This document shows, in pieces, positions 62,940 through 64,000 of a stretch of 64,000 nucleotides of DNA; the first letter of the stretch is position 1; every line of letters begins with the position of its first letter. The notes under the pieces were generated by a model. That model did no database searches and was not told the origin of the DNA. It saw only the letters and a list, made by a program, of their open reading frames with translations. Origin of the DNA: Falsibacillus albus (GTDB lineage: Bacteria; Bacillota; Bacilli; Bacillales; DSM-25281); assembly GCF_003668575.1 (NCBI RefSeq), contig NZ_RCVZ01000001.1, forward strand, positions 1 through 64,000, read 5' to 3'. A program made the translations under genes and the position numbers.

Positions 62940-64000
62940 ATGACGACAATCAATTGGATGGAAGAAGTTGAAAAAAGGAAGGAAGATTTGCTTCAAGACC
63001 TTCAAAAATTTCTTCAGATCAAAAGCGTTTTGGATGAGGAGGACACCTCTGAAAATGCACCGTTTGGAGAAGGCGTGAAAGAGGCGCTGGATTATTTATT
63101 GAATCTCGGTGAAAAAGACGGCTTTACCGGTAAGAACGTGGATGGCTATGGAGGACATCTTGAAATGGGAGCAGGCGAGGAATTGCTTGGGATCCTTTGT
63201 CATGTAGATGTCGTACCGGAAGGGGATGGCTGGTCATTTGACCCATTCGGTGGAGAAATCAGCGATGGGAAAATTTATGCCCGCGGTGCGATCGACGATA
63301 AGGGGCCGACGATGGCTGCCTACTATGCCATGAAAATTGTGAAGGAGCTTGGCCTTCCGCTTAACAAAAGGATTCGGATGATCATTGGCGCAGATGAAGA
63401 GAGTGATTGGCGCTGTGTGGATCATTATTTCAAAAAAGAGGAAATGCCTTCAATGGGATTTGCACCAGATGCTGATTTCCCGATTATCTATGCAGAAAAA
63501 GGCATTGCAGATTATGATTTGGTTTGCAAACCAAGCTATGAACAAACAGATGAGAAGATCTTTGTCCGGTCTTTCCATTCCGGCAGAAGGTACAATATGG
63601 TTCCCGACTTTGCAAAAGCGATACTGGTTGTTCAGGGCGATCATACGGAGGTATTGCAGGAATTTGATCAATACATAGCCAAATGGGAGCTGGAAGGAAA
63701 TTATTATGTTGACAACGGAGAGCTCTATCTCGAAGTGAAGGGGCAGTCCGTCCACGGCATGGAACCCGATCTTGGAAAAAACGCCGGGATCTTTTTGGCT
63801 GGTTTCCTTTCAGAATTTGAATTAGATAAAAATTCGAATACGTTCATACAATTCATCAAGAAGAATTTCTTCCAGGACTCGAGAGGAAGGGCATTGGAAG
63901 TTCTATATCGCGACGACATCACTGGAGATCTGACAATCAATGTCGGAAAGCTCCATTACGAAGCGAATGAAGGAGGAAGGCTCGGTCTCAACATGAGATA
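62940..64000 (+). CDS. pepV: dipeptidase PepV (M20 family), 3' end beyond window
   Basis: 353 codons are visible; the family is about 465 aa, so the C-terminal quarter is missing. M20 metal-site motifs are present: H88 in LCHVDVVPEGDGW, GAIDDKGP and ADEESDW. A dipeptidase acting on Xaa dipeptides in the cytoplasm. aaaggag lies 9 nt before the ATG. Confidence 0.92.
   Translation, partial: MTTINWMEEVEKRKEDLLQDLQKFLQIKSVLDEEDTSENAPFGEGVKEALDYLLNLGEKDGFTGKNVDGYGGHLEMGAGEELLGILCHVDVVPEGDGWSFDPFGGEISDGKIYARGAIDDKGPTMAAYYAMKIVKELGLPLNKRIRMIIGADEESDWRCVDHYFKKEEMPSMGFAPDADFPIIYAEKGIADYDLVCKPSYEQTDEKIFVRSFHSGRRYNMVPDFAKAILVVQGDHTEVLQEFDQYIAKWELEGNYYVDNGELYLEVKGQSVHGMEPDLGKNAGIFLAGFLSEFELDKNSNTFIQFIKKNFFQDSRGRALEVLYRDDITGDLTINVGKLHYEANEGGRLGLNMR

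Overview
The window reads as chromosomal DNA of a low-GC, endospore-forming Bacillaceae bacterium. Three things support this: a tRNA cluster in the same order as Bacillus subtilis trnB, a gene order collinear with the yte-ytw segment of B. subtilis (recalled from memory, not searched), and sporulation-type genes (YteA family, Cse60 family). I cannot fix the genus. No prophage, integrase, transposase gene or CRISPR array is visible.

Layout. 1-1980: end of a 17-tRNA cluster closed by a terminator. 2.3-10.2 kb: glycogen operon glgB-C-D-A-P. 10.4-20.4 kb: yteA, menA (minus strand) and the menaquinone genes menF-D-H-B, E, C. 20.5-24.7 kb: mostly minus-strand genes: a DUF1540 protein, cytochrome bd oxidase, a Zur-controlled zinc-binding lipoprotein and yidD. 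24.8-32.8 kb: luxS and small genes, a holin-like gene, a lipoprotein, ytkD, the ytlA-C-D ABC transporter, ytmA and ytmB. 33.1-39.1 kb: pckA, a SAM riboswitch with metK, and asnB. 39.1-43.0 kb: a C39-like peptidase, ytoA, ytpA-ytpB. 43.2-45.6 kb: a secreted M6 metalloprotease (InhA type). 45.7-49.5 kb: the tRNA-modification pair ytqA-mnmM, ytzC, a 56-residue ORF and the MFS gene yttB. 50.2-53.9 kb: a sigma-54 regulated module (activator, GntP permease, hydroxybutyrate-type dehydrogenase). 54.0-64.0 kb: T-box leuS, rhodanese, Cse60, ytfP, murJ(ytgP), an RsuA-type pseudouridine synthase, ytzE with a coupled 50-residue ORF, and the start of pepV.

How genes work together. The glg genes make and mobilise glycogen, with a CcpA-type cre about 60 bp upstream of the presumed start site. 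The men genes make menaquinone, which the adjacent bd oxidase would oxidise. metK makes SAM and is controlled by a SAM-sensing leader; luxS acts in recycling the SAM by-product. ytpA-ytpB and ytqA-mnmM are translationally close pairs.

The most interesting material is non-coding. One is the sigma-54 module: three TCCG-N6-CGGA dyads, a cre and a near-consensus -24/-12 promoter lie between the activator gene and the permease gene. The other is two families of dispersed intergenic elements, called A and B here. A is GC-rich and modular, with long and short forms; B looks MITE-like, with imperfect terminal inverted repeats. They recur in at least eight intergenic places, sometimes adjoining each other.
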